Positions 10,820 through 23,382 of a stretch of 64,000 bases of DNA are shown here, piece after piece. This stretch comes from Tetrahymena elliotti 4EA (lineage: Eukaryota; Ciliophora; Oligohymenophorea; Hymenostomatida; Tetrahymenidae): contig JH720329.1 in NCBI GenBank assembly GCA_000231825.2, forward strand, positions 295,766 to 359,765, given 5' to 3'. The stretch's first letter is position 1, and each line of letters opens with the position of its first letter. Both the position numbers and the translations under genes were made by a program. The notes beneath the pieces are model-generated. The model was not told the DNA's origin. It ran no database searches and worked only from the letters and a program-made list of their open reading frames with translations.

Positions 10820-12469
10820 TCATTTTTCTTCTTCGATGTATTATTCATTTGTTGGTAAGTATTAAAAAGATGTCTCTGAATCAAAAGAAGAAGAACACTC
10901 GCTTGGATGGTTAAACTTATTTAAAATATCTTCTATAGTTCTTTTTTTAATTTATTTCTTTCCAAAGAAATCTAATTTTTACCCTTTTTTAAATATTAAG
11001 TGCTTAGACATTACTTCTTTTAAGTAAAGATTGTTAAAATAAGGGTCAAATTCGCTTTCAGAAAATTTATTTATATTGAAGAGATTTAGAGAATGGTTAT
11101 CTTTGAGATATTCTATTAGATGCTCTTAACCATCACTATAACTATGAATTAAATTAATAAGATCATCTGGATATTTTCTATATCTTAACACTGTTTAATT
11201 ATCCATTACAAAGAAATCTTTTTTTTAGCTGCTATCGAATTTAGGGATGTTGACATAATTTATTTTTAAGTCTTCTTCATTCAATTTTTCTTTGACTTTA
11301 CCTTTTGCAATTGTATGTTTTGTTATTTTTTCCCTCTTTTTACAGATTTCTGACATCATTTTATCAAAAACAACTTAGTTATTTGCATTATCTTTAAGTC
11401 TTTAGTTTTTATCTATGTTTATTATGCTTAGCTTTATAAGTATCTTTTCAATTTAATCTGTGTGCTTTCCATTCAATTTTTGCTTGAGTTCTTCAAATTC
11501 TTTTGAAACTGGCTTTATTTACTTACTCATAGAAGAAACTGCATTTCTATATAATTTTGAACTTTCTATTCTACTTTTTTTTATAGTTTCATATGCTGTG
11601 TAAGATTAGTTATGGATCTACTAAAGTTATTATTAAGGGTTCATGATAGCATCAGGAACATATTCTGTATGCAATTTTATTATTTTTTTATTTAGAGAAG
11701 GGGAAGCAGAATAAATTCGAGCTGATTCGCCACCAATAATTTAGTGTTCAAACTCATGAACAGCTTCAATAGGACCATAGAAAACTTTTCTATCTCCTGA
11801 TACCTATTAATGGAGTTCTTCTTATAATTTATTTGCTAAGTTTTATTCAGCTTCTTGCTGCTCTTATATATTTTAGTACATTTTTTTAAGTTTTGTTAGC
11901 TTCTACCTTTATTCTTTCGTAAAGAAGCTTTCCTATTGATTATCCGTTTTAGCTGCACTTGACTATTCCTTTTAAGCTGAGTGTTTGATCACTTGACTAA
12001 CATCTTCAGCAACTAATTCTATTTTTTTAGGTATACCTCTAGCCAATTGTACTTAGCTTACAGATACTACCTTTGATGCTGAAGCTAATTATCTCTTCAT
12101 TAGATTTGGTGATTTGAATAATGGTTTCTTTGCTTCACTATTTTGTAAACTGTTACTTGCAGTCGTATTTAAGAATAACTAATTAGGAGGAGTAGACAAA
12201 GTTTAAATATATGTTGGATTGCTTACCGACATAGTTAGCTCTTTGAATTTTTTGAATTTATTAGTAGTTTTATTTTGAAATTAACTTAGCTACTCTCTAA
12301 CATATACACTCGATGGTGTATTTGAAATATGGCTATTAGAATGATTCCTAACCATGGGAGTCCCACAGCTACTCACTTTCTCAATATTAAGAGAGTATTA
12401 TGAGTAGTTGTCAAGATTATCAAGCTTTATCTTCTAAAAACTTTAGCTTGCTGGAGACTTGAAACCCAT
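10820..12469 (-). CDS. Hypothetical Q/K-rich protein, partly coiled
   Basis: A single uninterrupted frame of 549 residues, TGA-terminated, starting MGFKSPASQ. I do not recognise the family. The N-terminal 200 residues are low-complexity Ser/Thr/Asn/Gln, probably disordered. About residues 200-260 are rich in Gln, Glu and Lys in a heptad-like pattern (KLTKLKKMYQNIQEQQ) that suggests a coiled coil. The next part is more ordered and contains a YGPIEAVHEFEHQIIGGE segment. The C-terminus is acidic and ends YIEEEK. No membrane segment or signal peptide is seen. Upstream of the start lie two degenerate copies of the 5' end (12700-13080). The TAA-coded glutamines are spread throughout, as in neighbouring genes. 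Function unknown. Confidence 0.85.
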
Positions 12470-13080
12470 ATTAATGAGTGAATGTCGGTATTGTTATTAC
12501 TTAATTTTTTGTATAAATAGTTGTATAATAAATAGTATATCTAATTGAATACTATAAGTATATTAATTCAGTTAATGTAGCAATATATTCTACTGAATTA
12601 TTAAAAATTAAATAGATTAATTATACTTATGAGGCTAGTGTAAAAAGTATTTACAAAAATCTAATCATAAATCATAGCTCACAAATAAAAAAATGGATTT
12701 TCTCTTTAATATATTCAGAGTATTAAGATTTTATTATTCTCAAAATTAGAGACGAAACCCATATTAACGGGTGCTTTCCTTGTTCTTGCTTACATTTTTG
12801 CATTAATGTAGAGTTATAAAAATGAAAATAAATAGTATTAATGAAGATTAGATAGATTAATATATTAAGTTAGTATAAAAATTATTTACTTTAATAAATT
12901 GAAAATAATAATAAAACATAGCTATCAAATAAAATAAAGAGTTTTCAGCTACTCATTCAGATATTAAGAATTGATTGGAATAAAAATTAGAGAGCTTTGT
13001 TTTCTAAAAGCTTTCCCTAATCTGGAGACTTAAATAGTATTGATAAATCAGAAACTCGCATTGATAAATATAAGTAATTG
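12361..13080. repeat. Degenerate tandem copies of the 5' end of the 10820-12469 gene
   Basis: The first coding bases and leader of the minus-strand gene (around 12377-12530) recur in weaker form around 12700-12800 and 12945-13080. Shared blocks include TCAGA-TATTAAG, TTTCTAAAA-CTTT, GGAGACTT and GAAACCCATATTAA, in the same order. Spacing is roughly 290 bases. The extra copies are not open. They look like old tandem duplications of the promoter and start region. Confidence 0.55.
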
Positions 13081-13178
13081 ATAAAAAAATATATAAGAAA
13101 GATTAATGTTCGTTTATATATTGTTTTTATTGATAAAAAAATTAAACCATCAAAGCTGATAATTGAAAAAAAAATAAA

Positions 13179-15131
13179 ATGGACTAAAACTCTGGTAATT
13201 TCTTATTTGAAGAGGATTTAAAGAAATATAACTTTTCGGAGATGTGCGAATTTAAATTTTATCATAAAAAAAATGAATAAAGCAGTTATTTTATTGCAAA
13301 TAATTTTTAAAGATATTCTTTAAGCAAAATGATTGATACTTAAAATATAACTATTTTGATTCCTCCTAAGTGTTTGACTGATGCATTAGCTTTTGCATTA
13401 GACTTTGCTTCGGAATTGGTGGAGCTTAAATAATTAAATGAATTAGAGTTGTTAATTTAAGAAAAAAATAATATTAGATCTAAAGAAATAGATATCATAT
13501 GTTAGGGCATATAAAGCTTAACAAAGCTTAAAAAATTTAATTTATAGATATCTAATTTCAACCCAATAAAAGATTTAGGTGTTCAATCAATAGGAGAATG
13601 TTTAAAAAATCTTGTTACTCTTACTAATTTAAAATTATGTTTATCATCTAAATTGTAAATAACTTCTGATGGATTAATTCAGTTATCTAATGGTATTTCT
13701 TGTTTAAATCAATTGAATTTTTTGAAAATTAAAATTGGATATTGCAAATCTATTAAGTAAGAAGCCTGGGTTTCTTTAGGAAAAGCTTTTGGTTATCTAA
13801 ATAATTTAGAGTATTTTGATTTTCAGGTAGAAAGAAATAGCAATCTAACTTCAGAAGGGGCTAAGGCGATAGGAAATGGATTGAAGAATATTTGCAATGT
13901 TAAATTTCTTAGACTAGTTTTTGGATAAAATAATGAAATTGATTAAAGTGGGTGCTCAGGGTTAGCAGAGTCCTTGAATGGCAAAAAAAATTTAAGCAAT
14001 TTGTCTTTAATTATTCTTTAAAGAAATAAAATTGGGTAAGAGGGAGCAATAAAAATAGCTGAGAATATAGCAACCCTTTAGAATTTAACTGATTTGAATT
14101 TATTTTTAGGAGAAGAGAATGATATTTAATTGAATGGTATTTAGCAGCTTTATACTTCTATATCCTATTTGAAGAAATTAAAAAGCCTCAGGTTTGCTGT
14201 TGGAAATTAAAATAGAATAAAAAGTGATGAATATTCAAAATAAATAAGTTAGCTACAAGAATTAAAGAATTTAGAGAGTTTGTAACTTTATTTTGGCTAA
14301 AGAAGTCATACACAAATGTCTATTTATAATGAGATATTGTTAATGTTGCCTCATTTTCCATGCTTAAAGCTTTTAGATTTGCATTTTTCAGAATAAAATA
14401 AATTTGGTGGTACAAAAATACAGTCTTTAGATTTTTCATAATTATGTTAAAGTTTGATAGATTTAAGTATTTATGTAGGATATTAGAATAATCTAAATGA
14501 TGAAATTGTAAATCATATTAGCGAAGGAATAAAACACTTGAAAAACTTACAGAGACTGAAATTATCATTGATTTTTATCAAAAATCTAAGAATAGATGTA
14601 AAATTATGCATGTTATTCAGTTCAATTTATAATTTAGAAAAAATAAATTATTTACATTTGGATTTTGGTTATTTATATTTCTAAAATAGAGATGCCACGA
14701 AATTAGCAGAGTGTCTATTAAATTTAAAAGATTTATAAAAACTCTACCTAATTTTTGAAAGCATTGAAGACTCCAAAAAAAGCTATTTAACCTTAAATAA
14801 CAGCTTAAAATGTTGTGATAAATTAAAATATTTTACTTTTAAACTAGCTTATAACAATAAATATATAGTAAGCTTCTAAGAGTTTATTATACTCTTTAAT
14901 AATCTAAAAAGTCTTGAAAGTTTAACAATAAATGTTAGTAAAAGCTATTATTGTATGAAGTTAACAGGTTTTAGAATTGAATAAGTTAGAGAATTATGCA
15001 CTGAATTGACGTAGTTAAACCATTTACACTATTTAAATTTCAACTAAATTTTTTTAGTAGCTAAGATTAAAAAAATGATAATTCATCTTCTCAAGAAAAA
15101 TTTGAAAAATTTAGTTCAAATCATTATTTGA
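13179..15131 (+). CDS. Leucine-rich-repeat protein (intact)
   Basis: One intronless frame of 650 residues with an A-rich leader (AAAATGG) before the start. From about residue 60 it consists of irregular leucine-rich repeats of the ribonuclease-inhibitor type, with many L-x-x-L-x-x-L-x-L/F and a recurrent I-x-x-E-G-A/x-x-I-x-x-G/A-I pattern (for example TSEGAKAIGNGLKN and GQEGAIKIAENIAT). There is no signal peptide, membrane segment or attached catalytic domain. Such free LRR proteins form a large family in ciliates and probably act as protein-binding scaffolds in the cytosol; the partner is unknown. A decayed relative follows at 16070-18227 and another LRR gene lies at 31280-32536, which points to local expansion. 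Confidence 0.9.
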
Positions 15132-16069
15132 AATTAATTTATTTTTTGTTTAAAAATAGTAATTTTTGTTTTTTTAAAAACACCTCAGTTAGAATTAATA
15201 ACTTGCAATTTTTCCAAAATAATTTTTCTTTAATTTAAACTTTTTTATTGTATGTTTACACATTAAATTATAATTTTTATTTCATGCAAATTTTTTCTAA
15301 ATTTTGTAGTGTGTTATGTTAAAAGCTATGCATTAAGAAATAATATTTTGTATTAAAAGCTTTAATCACTTTTCTTGGGGGGGGGGTGGGGTATATAGAG
15401 GGGATTGAGCTTTTTTATCCTCTTAAATATAAAATTAAAGACTTAGGTTATTTCCTCAATCAATTAAATTAAATACCCTCCTTATTCTTTTTTATTCATC
15501 TCTAGCAAATATTTAAAAAAAATTTTTTTATATGCTCAGCTAACTAAAATATATTCCTAAACTAGCAATACTAAAATATATATTAACTAGATAAATAGAA
15601 TTTTTTTGCTAGTATGATATAAATAAACAAAATATTCATTAATATATATTTATTTTGATATTTTTGGATATTTTACCACTTTTTCATTAATACTTATATT
15701 TTAATATTTTTCTTAATTAATTAATGAACACTTCGCTTTTTGTCATAAAAATTATTTAATCTATTTATGCTCTTTAAAATAATATAAAAGACAAAGTATA
15801 TATTTGTTTTAAAAATTATGAATATGAATCTTTATGAATAATATGAAAATTATGGTCTATTTTTTTCTGTTACCGCCTGACCATACACTTTTCTTAACCT
15901 ATTCTACTTTTTGATTAAACAAAATCTTTTAGAAATTAAAATTTGATTAATTCCTACTTCGAGATTTCAGAAAGTATTTAAAACGTTGAGAAAGTGAATT
16001 TTAATTTAATTAAATTAATCAAATATTAGCAAACAATAACTATTACAAAGGAAAAAGGAAAAAAAGAAA
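15132..16069. other. Gap with a G-run
   Basis: AT-rich gap between two LRR genes. It contains one striking G-rich tract at 15379-15404 (listed separately). No coding segment was recognised. Confidence 0.6.
15379..15404 (+). other. G-rich tract in AT-rich surroundings
   Basis: A run of about ten G, then T, then GGGG, then TATATAGA and another GGGG. It is exceptional in a region that is otherwise more than 80 percent A/T by eye. It is not a telomere array, as no GGGGTT units are present. It could form a G-quadruplex. Confidence 0.6.
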
Positions 16070-18227
16070 ATGGAATTAGAGAGTAAGAAAAGATATGATA
16101 ACTTTATATCTCTTGATTAATTAAGATACTATTTTGATATCTCTAACTAGAAAAAATGATAAAGGAAAACTTTGGTCTTAACATCAAAATGATTTTAACT
16201 TATCTGAATTAAACAATTTAAAATAAATTGAGAATCATAATAATATTTATGAAATTCTAATATCCAACTATACTAATGAATCTTAAATAAGATAATACCA
16301 TATTACTTCCATTGAAGATGTGTTTGAAAGTATTCAAAAATAATAAAATATTACAAATTTGGTTAAAAAATATTCCGATTGGAGTTTAATTCAGAAAATT
16401 TGATAAGTTAGATTTTTTGGATAAATTAGATATTTAATTTGATTTTAATTAATAAGATTAAAATGACAGAGAATGATTGAAATTCAAATAAGGATATACT
16501 TCTAATAAAAACTATACATTGATGGATAGTATTATAGCTATCCTTATGAAATGATATTTTTAATTTAGTTTTAAAAAAAACTAAGTCAATTAAAATGCAA
16601 TTCAGTTCTTTAATCAAATGATCTTATCCTATTAAGCTAAACAAGACATGATAATCTAAAACTCATTGATATTATTTGTGAAGTTTCTTCATCTTAAGAT
16701 ATTGAGTCAATAAGTAACTACTTTTAGAAAGAAATCACCTCTATTTATATCGGACTAGGTTTGAATGGTAAAGAAAATGTTTAAAGTTTTGTTTCTTTGA
16801 AAAGTATTTAAACCTTAAAATTTCTAGATATTACTCTACCTTCTGATTTAATTATCAACTTTTTAGTAGATTTTCCTTAACTTTAGAATTGTACTTTGAG
16901 AATTTTTGGCAAGATTAATGAAGATCAGGCTAAATATTTAGGATAGCAAATTGGTAAAATGGAAATGGTAGACTAGTTGCTTTTAAATTTTGATAACTGT
17001 TAGCTTTGTTAATAGAATATAAATAGTATATTTATCTGTTTTAAAGATATGTAAAGATTAATTAATTTATCTTTAAATATTAAAGAGGAAAATCAGCTTG
17101 AAAAAGTGCTATAGATGAGCTATTCAAAACAAAATTGAAAAGCAATTAGACATTAAATTTTAACTACAAAGTCTTTGAAAGTGTAAAAAATTTTTTTGAA
17201 AATTTATAATTTTTAAGCAATCTTTAAACATTAAATATTTCACATGGTGAAGCAAGCATCAATCTCCTCTATTTAATTTTATTACAAAAGAAAAATCCAA
17301 ATCTGAAGATAAACATTAAACATTAAAGGTTTGTTTTAAATTTACTTAAATCAAATCAGCTCTCTATTTTTCTTTAGAAACTTTGTCTGAAATTTAATTC
17401 GAAAGTGAAGGAAAATAGCTACTTGAAGATCTCTTTTTATAATTAAAAACTGATGTAAAACATTTAATTATCGAATTTTTGAAGTAACTGATAAAGGTAT
17501 TTAAATACTTGCTTAGAGTCTAAAACTCTTGGAAAATTTAATTTGCTTATAATTGAATTCTTTTTGGAATTTTAAAGTAAATTTTGAAGGACTAGCTGAA
17601 AGTATTTAACAAATAAATAATCTACAACATCTTACATTACATCCATTAATATTAAATTAAATGATTTAATGTGTATCTAAAATGAATTCAATTTAAACCA
17701 TCTAAATAATTGATTTTAACCAATAATATTAACTTCCAATTGGGAAAAATGAACCAGAATATCCATGTAAAACTATGATACCCTAATAGATATACAATTT
17801 ATTTAAAGGTATAGGAAATTTTGTTCACATAAAACAATTAATTTTAGATATTGAAGAACATGTGAATGAAAATGATATTAAAAGCTTAACAAATTCATTA
17901 AATAAGTTAAAAAATTTATAATTACTTACTTTGAAATTAATTAAATGCTGGGTATCTGAAATTTAATTAGTAAAGTAATTACAAAAATTACTACAATTAA
18001 CTCAGACAAATTAAATAAAAGGATTAAATTTGTATATGATTTATTCTGAAAGTATTTGGTCAGATAGTCCTAATGAATAAGAATTGTTTACCTAAAATAT
18101 ACTAAAAAATACCTAATTAACTTATCTAAAGTTTAACAAAGCAATCAATAAAATCTCTAATTAAGTCAAGATTTAACAATTATGTGTTAAATAATTGATA
18201 AAATTGGTGGTTTTGAATCTGTAATGA
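16070..18227 (+). pseudogene. Decayed leucine-rich-repeat gene
   Basis: Starts MELESKKRYDNF and reads as an LRR protein similar in style to 13179-15131, but the frame is broken many times. The first break is at the A6 run near 16157. Others lie near 16403, 16480, 16560, 17139 and 17168, and at A/T runs near 17415 and 17475. Between breaks the sense is clear, with LRR-like stretches such as SLKSIQTLKFLDIT, EVTDKGIQILAQSL and LKNLQLLTLKL. It ends in TGA at 18225. GT...AG introns do not explain the homopolymer breaks. Because neighbouring genes of this window are open over kilobases, true decay is likelier than poor sequence quality, though base-level errors in runs cannot be excluded. Confidence 0.7.
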
Positions 18228-18575
18228 TTAAAAATATAATTTTAATTTTTGTAAAATATTTTTAAAATTGTGTAAATATTTAATATACTTTATAATATAA
18301 AATTATTAATAGATAAATAATATTTACAAAATAATTTGTTAATAAAATAAATTAGAGTTTTTTTATTTGTTTTGATGTTTATTGATAGTTTCTGACTTTT
18401 ATTTTTAATCAGAAAATACGACTTTTTTACTATTGAAATTTAAATTTGTTTTAATGAATAATAGTAAGTACGTTATTCTTTTTTTAATGTTTTTGAGCTT
18501 TTTCTTTATCAGCTTTTTAATCATTAAAAAATGATTCTATTATTTTTTTCACATTTCATTTAAATAATCTTTTTG

Positions 18576-18863
18576 TCAAAAAATTACAGTTCTTGTTTCA
18601 AAAATTTCTACATTTGTCTGCTTTTTACTAATCTTTGTATTTTTTTAACCATAGCTAGAGTATTCTATTGAATAGTTATTTTCTTCTGATTTAGCATATA
18701 AGTTACTCTAATCTTAAATTGGAGAAGATTCTTTTATTAATGTATCCTCTATATTACTAATAACAGAACCATCAAATTATGTTCTTTTATGACCCAATCC
18801 TCTAAAAAAGAATGTTGTCTAATTATCTCCATCAAAACTGCTCTACATAGATTCCTATTACAT
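18576..18863 (-). CDS. Small hypothetical ORF
   Basis: A 95-residue minus-strand frame beginning MQQESMQSSFDGDNQ and ending TRTVIF at a TGA. It has the Ser/Asn/Glu/Gln composition of real ciliate proteins and no match I can recognise. The 3' end is uncertain: a GTAATTTT donor just before the stop could lead into more exons toward 18480, where charged codons (NDQKADKEKAQKH) occur in another frame. It may thus be the first exon of a slightly longer gene. Confidence 0.45.
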
Positions 18864-21800
18864 AATATTTTAAATATTATTTTTTAAAAGATCTTTTACA
18901 ATTTACATATAATTTAAATTTTAAAACAAATATTCTTTAAAATTCTTAAAGAATTTCTTTAAAAATTATTTTATATTTTGAAGGGGGAAATCATCTTATT
19001 TTTAAATTCTTCATCCAAAATATTTTATTTTTGAATGTTCAATTAATTTGCTATGAAGAATAAAAAGATATCAAAAAGCCCCCCCACTATAAAATTTGTT
19101 TTTAATACTCTCAAAAATGTATATTAATTATATCCATAAAATATGCTGTAACTTAAGATAAAAAAAATAAATTAAAGTATTTGGTCAATAAGCGAATAAT
19201 TTACATTTAAATTTTTGTGATAATTAAGATAATTTTTCACCCAAAATGTTTTCAACGGAGCCAGAACAAGAATAAAATAGGATACAATTCTGTATAAGAT
19301 AACTACTACACTGTTCATGTATACTCTAAATTAATAATCACTTTAGTCTTGCTGCTAAATTTAGATAAAATTAGTTTAGTTTTAAATTCAATTCAATTCA
19401 AAATTACATAAGAAACAAATGTACAGCGTTGATCGTTGAGTATAAGATATGTTGTGCCAATTAAATTAAATAATTAAGCTACAGCACTCCATATAATTAG
19501 TTTCCTAAATTTATATTTGCAATTTTTTATTCAGGTTATTAGGAAGATAGAAAAATATGAAAATTCTATTTTAACAATACTAAGTAATATCTGGCTTAAT
19601 ATTTTAGAATAGTATGAGATATTATTTAAATTTATTTTTAGCTTTTAGTGAATTCTGATTTTGATTAGTAAAACAAATTGAAATATGATTAATTACCAAA
19701 TATTTGTCATTTATTTACTATATAATGATTCATTTTCAAACCCTGTGGCATTTATAATAGTGTCCACTCTTTTTTAGAGTAGTTTTCCTATTTGAATTAT
19801 ATTTAATCAAAATTATTTAAATGATCAGCACTTATGAAAAGAAGTTGGTGAATTATTGATTTTTTGAATGACTAATAAAAGAATTGAATTTAAAAATCAA
19901 TGTTTTGATCAATTGATAATTTACCTAATATTATAAAGCCTAAAGTTAAAATAAAATTGATTCCTCTTGTATATCCGAAAATAGTCTCTAGATAATTTAT
20001 ATAGAATAGAGTTAGTTTATTAATGCAATTTGAAGTAGAATTTTTTCTCAATGAATGAAATGGTTTAAATGTATAGTTTGTTCAAATTAAAATAAGTAAA
20101 ATGAAAGTTAAATTACATTTGCAGAGTATTTAGGGATTTAAAGATTCCTACACAAAGTTATAAATGAGGATGCCAGTATAGGACAACCAAAATAAATAAA
20201 GAGTAATGCTAATATGTTTTTTCTTGATAACAATTTCTTACTGATAAGATTTAATGACTTTCAGGCAAAAGTAATATACTAAATAGCAATAATAGATGTT
20301 TTAGATCCAGTACATGATGAAATAGGTTTATTTATATGGTCTGTAGATGTTTTATATTTCAAATACTATTTTTTATGTAAAAAACATTACGATGTGACAA
20401 ATTTTATTTTTATTGAATAAATACAAATGAAAATCATCCACATTTTTTTGTATAATATGTAAATATGTTCTTATTCAAAATAAAATGAATTAGAGCTTTG
20501 CTTACATAATGTTTGAGCTGCCAGCATATAAAGCATGTTCAACTTTTTTGAGAAATAGGTCATTGATATTTTTAAACGTTTGTAAATCTAAATAAAAACT
20601 AAAATCATAACAACTAAGTTGGCCAAAAGAAGCAAAAGCAGTCTAAATATTTTATTAAAAAATATATTTTAAATGTGGAAAAATAATGAAAAAATAAAAT
20701 ATTTTGAGATAAATTTTAAGTTCATTTTTGCTAAGCTTATTATCAAAAGAGCTCTTCTAATTTTGATTTTAATAATAGCAAAGATAAAATATTGAATTTA
20801 ATAAAGAAAAGTGATAAATGCTTTGATTTTCAACAGAGAAAATAATTCTATCTATTGAAAGAAAGAAATGTCTATCAAAAAAAATGATATTCTAATTACT
20901 GGAGGCAAAAGGGCATAGCAAATGTTTCAAAACATGTTACAAACGAATTGGCTTCACTAGTCTGACTTATTTATTTTTCATCAACATTCATTTCAGTGCG
21001 ACAAGATATTTATTTACAATATGTTAGTTATTTAAGATATTACTTTGATTTTACTAATCAAAATGATGAGGTATTTACTGAAGATATTATTTGATTTTGT
21101 TATTTATTTACTTTCTAAAGCTTAATTTATTTTGTTGCTTATGTTTTTTGTTAATATAAATTAATTACGTTCTTTATTGACAATTTGCTAATCAATCAAG
21201 CAAACTAGCTCTAGATCCAATTATTTTTACAATGCAAATTAAATGCTCATTTATGATTTCATTATATTTAGTAAGCAAAAAAAATAAATTTTACTTAGAT
21301 ATTTCTTTGGATACTAAATTAAATAATAGCGTTGTCAACAATAGTACTTTTAGTAAACTAATTATATACTCTGCATTACATTTATTCTATTTAAAATTAT
21401 CTATGATTACTTTTCATTAATTTATCTTAATTGATAAATATAACATATTTTTCTCTGAGCATCTTTTGGCTACAAATTTTAATAAAGTATGCCCCATTTT
21501 AAATAGGAATTGGAATATCATTTTTTCTTAATTTACAATTTTAATACTTCAAATTTTATTAAGTTACAATAAAAAATTTGTGGTTTGAAATTTGTTTCTT
21601 TAATTAATTCTGAAATTCATGTTTCTTCCATGTATGTTAAGAAGAAAATTAGAAAATTTATTTTCAAATATTAATATAGTTTTTTATTGGTTTTATTTTA
21701 TTTATCAAATACCATTTTAACATTCTTTTATTATATATCTAAAAATAGTAAGGATAAAGAGTTTTCTTGTCATTTTATTTAGCATCTTTAATTTTTACAT

Positions 21801-23382
21801 TATAAAAATTATGCATGGAATAAATTTTTTAATTTACTTATTAACAAGTGTAAAAATAAACAATAATTCATATCTTTAAGCAAATTCTTTTATATTTAGT
21901 CAATATCATTTATACTTTTATTAAAAATTCTTATTATTAATGTTACACTTGTCATTAATTAATTTAGCTAATTTCTTTTATTTATGATTGTCTCCTTAAC
22001 ATCCTCTTATGAATTTTAATGAATGAATGGTAAATATAATAAAATATTTAGAATTCAAAAAATTTAATGAACAAACAAATCATATCTGAAACATAACATT
22101 GTTTTAGCTAATGTATTAATAATTATATTTTTGGTATTTATTTTATTACATAGTATTTGCTTAGTCTTATGTTCCATTAAAAATGATAAATTTTTTCTTT
22201 CAAACAGCATTATTAAATTTGACTGAAACTTTTTAAAGAGAATTATTTTTAAGAAAAATTACATCAATGAAAGCTAAAATATTTTTTTAAACTTCTATAT
22301 TTTTTGAAAAAATTGGTTTTTAACCTATAATTTGTACTCCTATTTCCAACATTTTTAAAAAGTCAAATTAAATTCAGATTATTTATTCTATCTCCAATAA
22401 TTTTTTTGTTTGACTCTAAGGCATAAAAAATATTTCTTTAAGTATTTAATTTATCTAAATATATGTAGGAGAGCACTTAATTGATGATAATTGATATTAT
22501 TTTATATAAATTTTGAAACAAATATAATATCATTGCTTACTTATAATTTTATTTTTATGCAACAAATTTTAAACATTTTTAGACAAAATTAGACAATCTT
22601 AAAGGAAAAACCTCATCAGATTTAATGAAAGCTCTACTTTTGATAAAGAAAAGATTAAAATCAATAATATTTTTATTTAAATAACTATTAAATTTAAAAT
22701 GTAAATAAAAATAGAGAAATTATCATTAGTAGTATTTCAAAGATTATCGAGAATATTTTTTTTTAGTTGCTGAATCTCATTTTTTTAATTAGAAATTTTT
22801 TAATTTAAATAAATCATCAAAATAAATCCTGATCTCTTAAGTTTAATTCAGGATATCAATAGATAAAATCTATTCTTTGAAATTATTAAAAAAATATTCT
22901 AATTTCCTTAATAATACCTTATATTCTAATAAATATTAGCCTTTTTAAATCTAATTTATAATAAAAAAGAACTAAAGCATTAAATATAAAGTTAACTCAA
23001 GTAAATTGATGATTTCTTATTGTTAGTTAAATCCCAATTCAATAAAAATAATTAAAAATTGGTTGATAACTACTTGAGGAATATGATTTTATCAAATTGT
23101 TATTTAAATTTTTTGTATTTAAGAATATCATTTGTGATTTATTCTGATATATTTATTCATATTTGAAGTTGTGTATTATCTGGATGAGAATACTAAACAA
23201 CTAACTCAATTTTTAGAGGAAAATGAAGAAATTTTTAAAAATTTAAATTATAATAAATCCAATGCAAAAAATTAATTTATTAAAATTGCTTTCAATATAT
23301 TGAACATATATTTGAAATTAATAAAATAATTTATAAGAATTTTTTATATATCATAATTATATGTTTATTATTTTTTAAATTA
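18864..23382. other. Gene-poor AT-rich stretch of about 4.5 kb
   Basis: The longest stretch without a convincing gene. It contains a C7 run at 19080-19086 and scattered, repeatedly interrupted minus-strand segments between about 19550 and 20560 that read like membrane-protein sequence (see 20080-20220). The part from 21400 to 23380 shows only A/T-rich low complexity. Confidence 0.55.
20080..20220 (-). pseudogene. Possible relic of a ciliate membrane protein
   Basis: The minus strand reads NILALLFIYFGCPILASS followed by FITLCRNLQIPKYSANV. This is like the membrane-spanning region of large cysteine-rich (EGF/furin-like) receptor-type proteins of Tetrahymena, where an LFxIYxGYP-S element precedes a short loop with a Cys-Arg. 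The neighbouring segments on this strand are open only in pieces, with TGA breaks. All three frames stay open for long in such AT-rich DNA, so this is a weak call. Confidence 0.3.

Noticed and set aside
15379..15404. Telomere or chromosome-breakage remnant
   Set aside because: No GGGGTT repeat units follow, and no breakage-site consensus was seen. It is only a G-run.
21232..21420. Plus-strand 62-codon frame in the gene-poor stretch
   Set aside because: Its composition is that of random AT-rich DNA, and no neighbouring exons or conserved motifs were found.
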